Shown: piece after piece, positions 62,516 to 64,000 of the stretch | How positions within the stretch are numbered: position 1 is the stretch's first letter | How the letters are laid out: each line of letters opens with the position of its first letter | From: Actinacidiphila guanduensis | GTDB taxonomy: Bacteria > Actinomycetota > Actinomycetes > Streptomycetales > Streptomycetaceae | Assembly: GCF_900103985.1 (NCBI RefSeq) | Contig: NZ_FNIE01000008.1 | Coordinates: forward strand, 186,001 to 250,000 | Direction of reading: 5' to 3' | Length of the DNA: 64,000 nucleotides | Made by a program: the position numbers and the translations under genes | Notes under the pieces: generated by a model | What the model was told of the DNA's origin: nothing | What the model saw: only the letters and a program-made list of their open reading frames with translations | Database searches by the model: none

Positions 62516-62529
62516 GGAGAGCGCTCTCC
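62516..62529. promoter_or_regulatory. LacI-type operator GGAGAGCGCTCTCC upstream of glucanase
   Basis: The 14-bp palindrome lies 47-60 bp before the start codon. A minus-strand TTGACA at 62564-62569 with AACCAT 18 nt further is a plausible promoter just upstream. Confidence 0.75.
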
Positions 62530-62658
62530 CAACGGGGTGATGGTTGCGGCTTGCTTTCGCTTGTGTCAAGGGATGTGCGGCTGCCGCGCTTGTGCGGGTG
62601 CGGTAGCGCGCCGGTGGGGTTCGCCGCCGCTGCCGCCTGCAGCCCGCCATTACCTGGG

Positions 62659-62742
62659 CGCGCAGTTCCCCGCGCCCCTCTTGGGCTTGCCCTTTGTGTG
62701 CAGAGCGAGCGACGTACCGCCTGGGGCGCGGGAAACTGCGCG
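62659..62742. repeat. Inverted pair of a Streptomyces-type intergenic repeat
   Basis: 62659-62678 and 62723-62742 are 20-bp inverted copies with one mismatch, enclosing 44 nt. The unit (core GCGCGGGGAACTGCGCG in one orientation) resembles a short palindromic repeat I recall between many Streptomyces genes. It may fold as a terminator-like stem after the GNAT gene. Confidence 0.6.
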
Positions 62743-62864
62743 AGCAGCCGTCTGCCGGGCGGCACTCGGGCCGTCGGAAACTCCTGCGGCGGGTTGCCGC
62801 TCTTGGGGGCGCCAGGGACCGGGGCGGGCGGTGAGGTGGGGGCCTTCGCGGTGTTCGGTTTGCG

Positions 62865-63398
62865 TCAGGGGAGCGGGAGTTCGGCGAGCATGACGGCGAA
62901 CACCGGTGAGTCCGCGAAGGGTTGGTCGCGGCCGATCTGGTGGTAGCCCCAGGACTCGTAGAGGGCCTGGACTTTCGGATGGGTGGCGTCCACGAGGAGT
63001 ACGGCGAGATCTTCGCCGCGAGGGTCCATGAGGGCGCGGTGCAGCCGGCTGGACGCGCCGGTCTTGCGCCAGCGCTCGCGCACCAGGAACTGCGAGAAGT
63101 GGAAGGTGCGCTCCTTCTCCGGGGCGGCAACGAGGTGGCGGCGCCACCACTCCCGCCCTTCGACGGCGGGGGCGCCGTAGGCGAAGCCCACCGGTTCGTC
63201 GCCGTCGTAGGCGATCACGCAGGAGAAGTCCGGACGGCCGCCCCAGTGGTCCACGAACCAGGGAAATTTCCGGTAGAACTCATCCCTGATCATCGCGGCG
63301 GCGTAGACCTCTGCGTGCATGTCGATGAGGGTCTGCCTGATGAGGGGCAGGTCGTCGTGGCCGAAGTGGCGCAGTTCCAGGGCCTCGGCGGTGGTCAC
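62865..63398 (-). CDS. GNAT-family N-acetyltransferase
   Basis: 177 aa. GNAT elements: LRHFGHDDLPLIRQTLIDMH, then DFSCVIAYDGDEPVGFAYGA (strand 4), TFHFSQFLVRERWRKTGASS (acetyl-CoA loop region), LAVLLVDATHPKVQALYESW and GYHQIGRD. The loop RKTGAS deviates from the usual Q/RxxGxG. The GTG at 63398 overlaps the stop of the upstream TPR-type gene (GTGA), a pairing I recall in Streptomyces regulator loci. Substrate unknown. Confidence 0.9.
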   Translation of the reverse strand: MTTAEALELRHFGHDDLPLIRQTLIDMHAEVYAAAMIRDEFYRKFPWFVDHWGGRPDFSCVIAYDGDEPVGFAYGAPAVEGREWWRRHLVAAPEKERTFHFSQFLVRERWRKTGASSRLHRALMDPRGEDLAVLLVDATHPKVQALYESWGYHQIGRDQPFADSPVFAVMLAELPLP

Positions 63399-64000
63399 GC
63401 TTGACTCCAGTGGTTTCGGTAGAGGTCGGTCCACTCCCGTGCGGCGGGGGTGTTCGGCGCGGTGGTGATCAAGTCGCGGTGGAAGTCGCCGAGCAAGGAG
63501 CGCATGCGGCCCGGGAGGGGTTCGTCGTCCATGACGGCGAAGACGTGCACAGCGGTGGAGCATGCCTGCTCGACGTCGCCCTGGTGGAGCTGGGCCAAGG
63601 CCAATCGAGCGGTGGCAAGGCCGCGATTGCGCCGGAAGCCCTCGGGGATTGCCGCCAGCGCGCGGTGGGAAGCAGCTTCGGCGCTGGCCGGGAGCGCGAT
63701 GGAGTCATGGGCGATGGCAGTCAGGGCGAGAAGTTCGCCGTGGCCGTAGAACGCCATCCATGAAGGCCGGGGCTCATCCTCCGGGGCCTTTGCCAGGGCG
63801 GCTTCGGCGTAGCCCAATGACCGCAGGGCGCCTTGCCGGTTCCCTGCGCGAGCATGGCTGATTGCCGTACGTGCGTGTGCGAGTGAGGCGAATAGCGGGT
63901 CCTGACGTGTAACGGCCGTGGCCTGGGCTGCCAGCGCCGCGTCCACGGCCGCGGGAGGCTCGTTGAGGTGACCCGCGAGCATGGCCTGGAGATTCCACAC
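63395..64000 (-). CDS. TPR-like C-terminal part of a probable XRE-type regulator, truncated at window end
   Basis: 201 residues are visible, open to the window edge. They are helical repeats of about 35-40 aa (SLAHARTAISHARAGNRQGA, ALRSLGYAEAALAKAP, LATARLALAQLHQGDVEQAC) ending in LYRNHWSQA. This matches the tetratricopeptide half of large Streptomyces XRE regulators whose HTH is at the N-terminus; the HTH would lie outside the window, so the regulator call is inference. It is coupled by GTGA to the acetyltransferase gene. Confidence 0.65.
   Translation of the reverse strand: MWNLQAMLAGHLNEPPAAVDAALAAQATAVTRQDPLFASLAHARTAISHARAGNRQGALRSLGYAEAALAKAPEDEPRPSWMAFYGHGELLALTAIAHDSIALPASAEAASHRALAAIPEGFRRNRGLATARLALAQLHQGDVEQACSTAVHVFAVMDDEPLPGRMRSLLGDFHRDLITTAPNTPAAREWTDLYRNHWSQA

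Noticed and set aside
57269..63130. Very long opposite-strand open frames, e.g. 1953 codons here and ones of about 1000-1200 codons elsewhere
   Set aside because: They are by-products of 70%+ GC: Arg/Pro/Ala-rich, overlap recognised genes in another frame, and span several real genes.
1..64000. Prophage, integrase, att site, tRNA or origin
   Set aside because: I looked for these and saw no supporting gene or motif.

Overview
The window looks like chromosomal DNA of a Streptomyces or close relative. Evidence: very high GC with third-position GC bias; many Tat-dependent secreted glycosidases; GTGA/ATGA-coupled operons; a fused FbiC (coenzyme F420) enzyme; CYP105-type P450 plus ferredoxin; and perfect copies of the Streptomyces CebR operator. 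I saw no tRNA, rRNA, intact IS element or CRISPR array. All calls are from reading the sequence; no search was run.

Layout. 1-9.5 kb: 3' end of an amino-acid ABC binding protein, a coupled asparaginase-type/M55 peptidase pair, and three Tat-exported glycosidases (GH99/71-like plus CBM, GH92 mannosidase, GH95 fucosidase) that together could strip glycoprotein glycans. 9.5-11.8 kb: XRE-cupin regulator with a 56-aa membrane partner, and a CPA2-type antiporter. 11.9-19.6 kb: an oxidative, metabolite-type cluster (FOXRED2-like flavoprotein, FMN hydroxy-acid oxidase and an unusual P450 in one coupled operon; a divergent AMP-dependent ligase; then a CYP105-like P450 with its 3Fe-4S ferredoxin behind a MarR-like palindrome). 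20-32.5 kb: a large secreted sedolisin, a TrmB/LuxR regulator, fbiC, a coupled operon of a receiver-flavoreductase, a cNMP-domain histidine kinase and a UBP zinc finger, and a TOBE regulator followed by unexplained RNA-like sequence. 32.7-35.8 kb: giant LuxR (LAL) regulator.

36.1-40.2 kb: the most novel-looking locus, a five-gene operon starting with a 62-aa peptide, then an unknown 232-aa protein, two tandem paralogues of an uncharacterised family, and a class C beta-lactamase-like hydrolase. 40.4-47.7 kb: aldo/keto reductase, expansin-like and CBM2 cellulose-binding secreted proteins (each under a perfect CebR box), and a CUT1 sugar transporter without its ATPase. 48-58 kb: mostly single housekeeping or accessory genes (FabH-like, APH-like kinase, phosphodiester glycosidase, S4 protein, GNAT, VOC/MarR divergent pair, thiolase, haloalkane-dehalogenase-like hydrolase, metallophosphoesterase coupled to a phosphopantetheinyl transferase). 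58-64 kb: LacI regulator and a two-catalytic-domain glucanase that share one 14-bp operator, then GNAT and a TPR-type protein cut by the window edge.

How it fits together: most of the window is saprophytic equipment, meaning secreted hydrolases for plant or fungal polymers, uptake of products and LacI/CebR-type sugar control, with small detoxification or specialised-metabolism units between. Convergent gene ends are commonly closed by long GC-rich hairpins.
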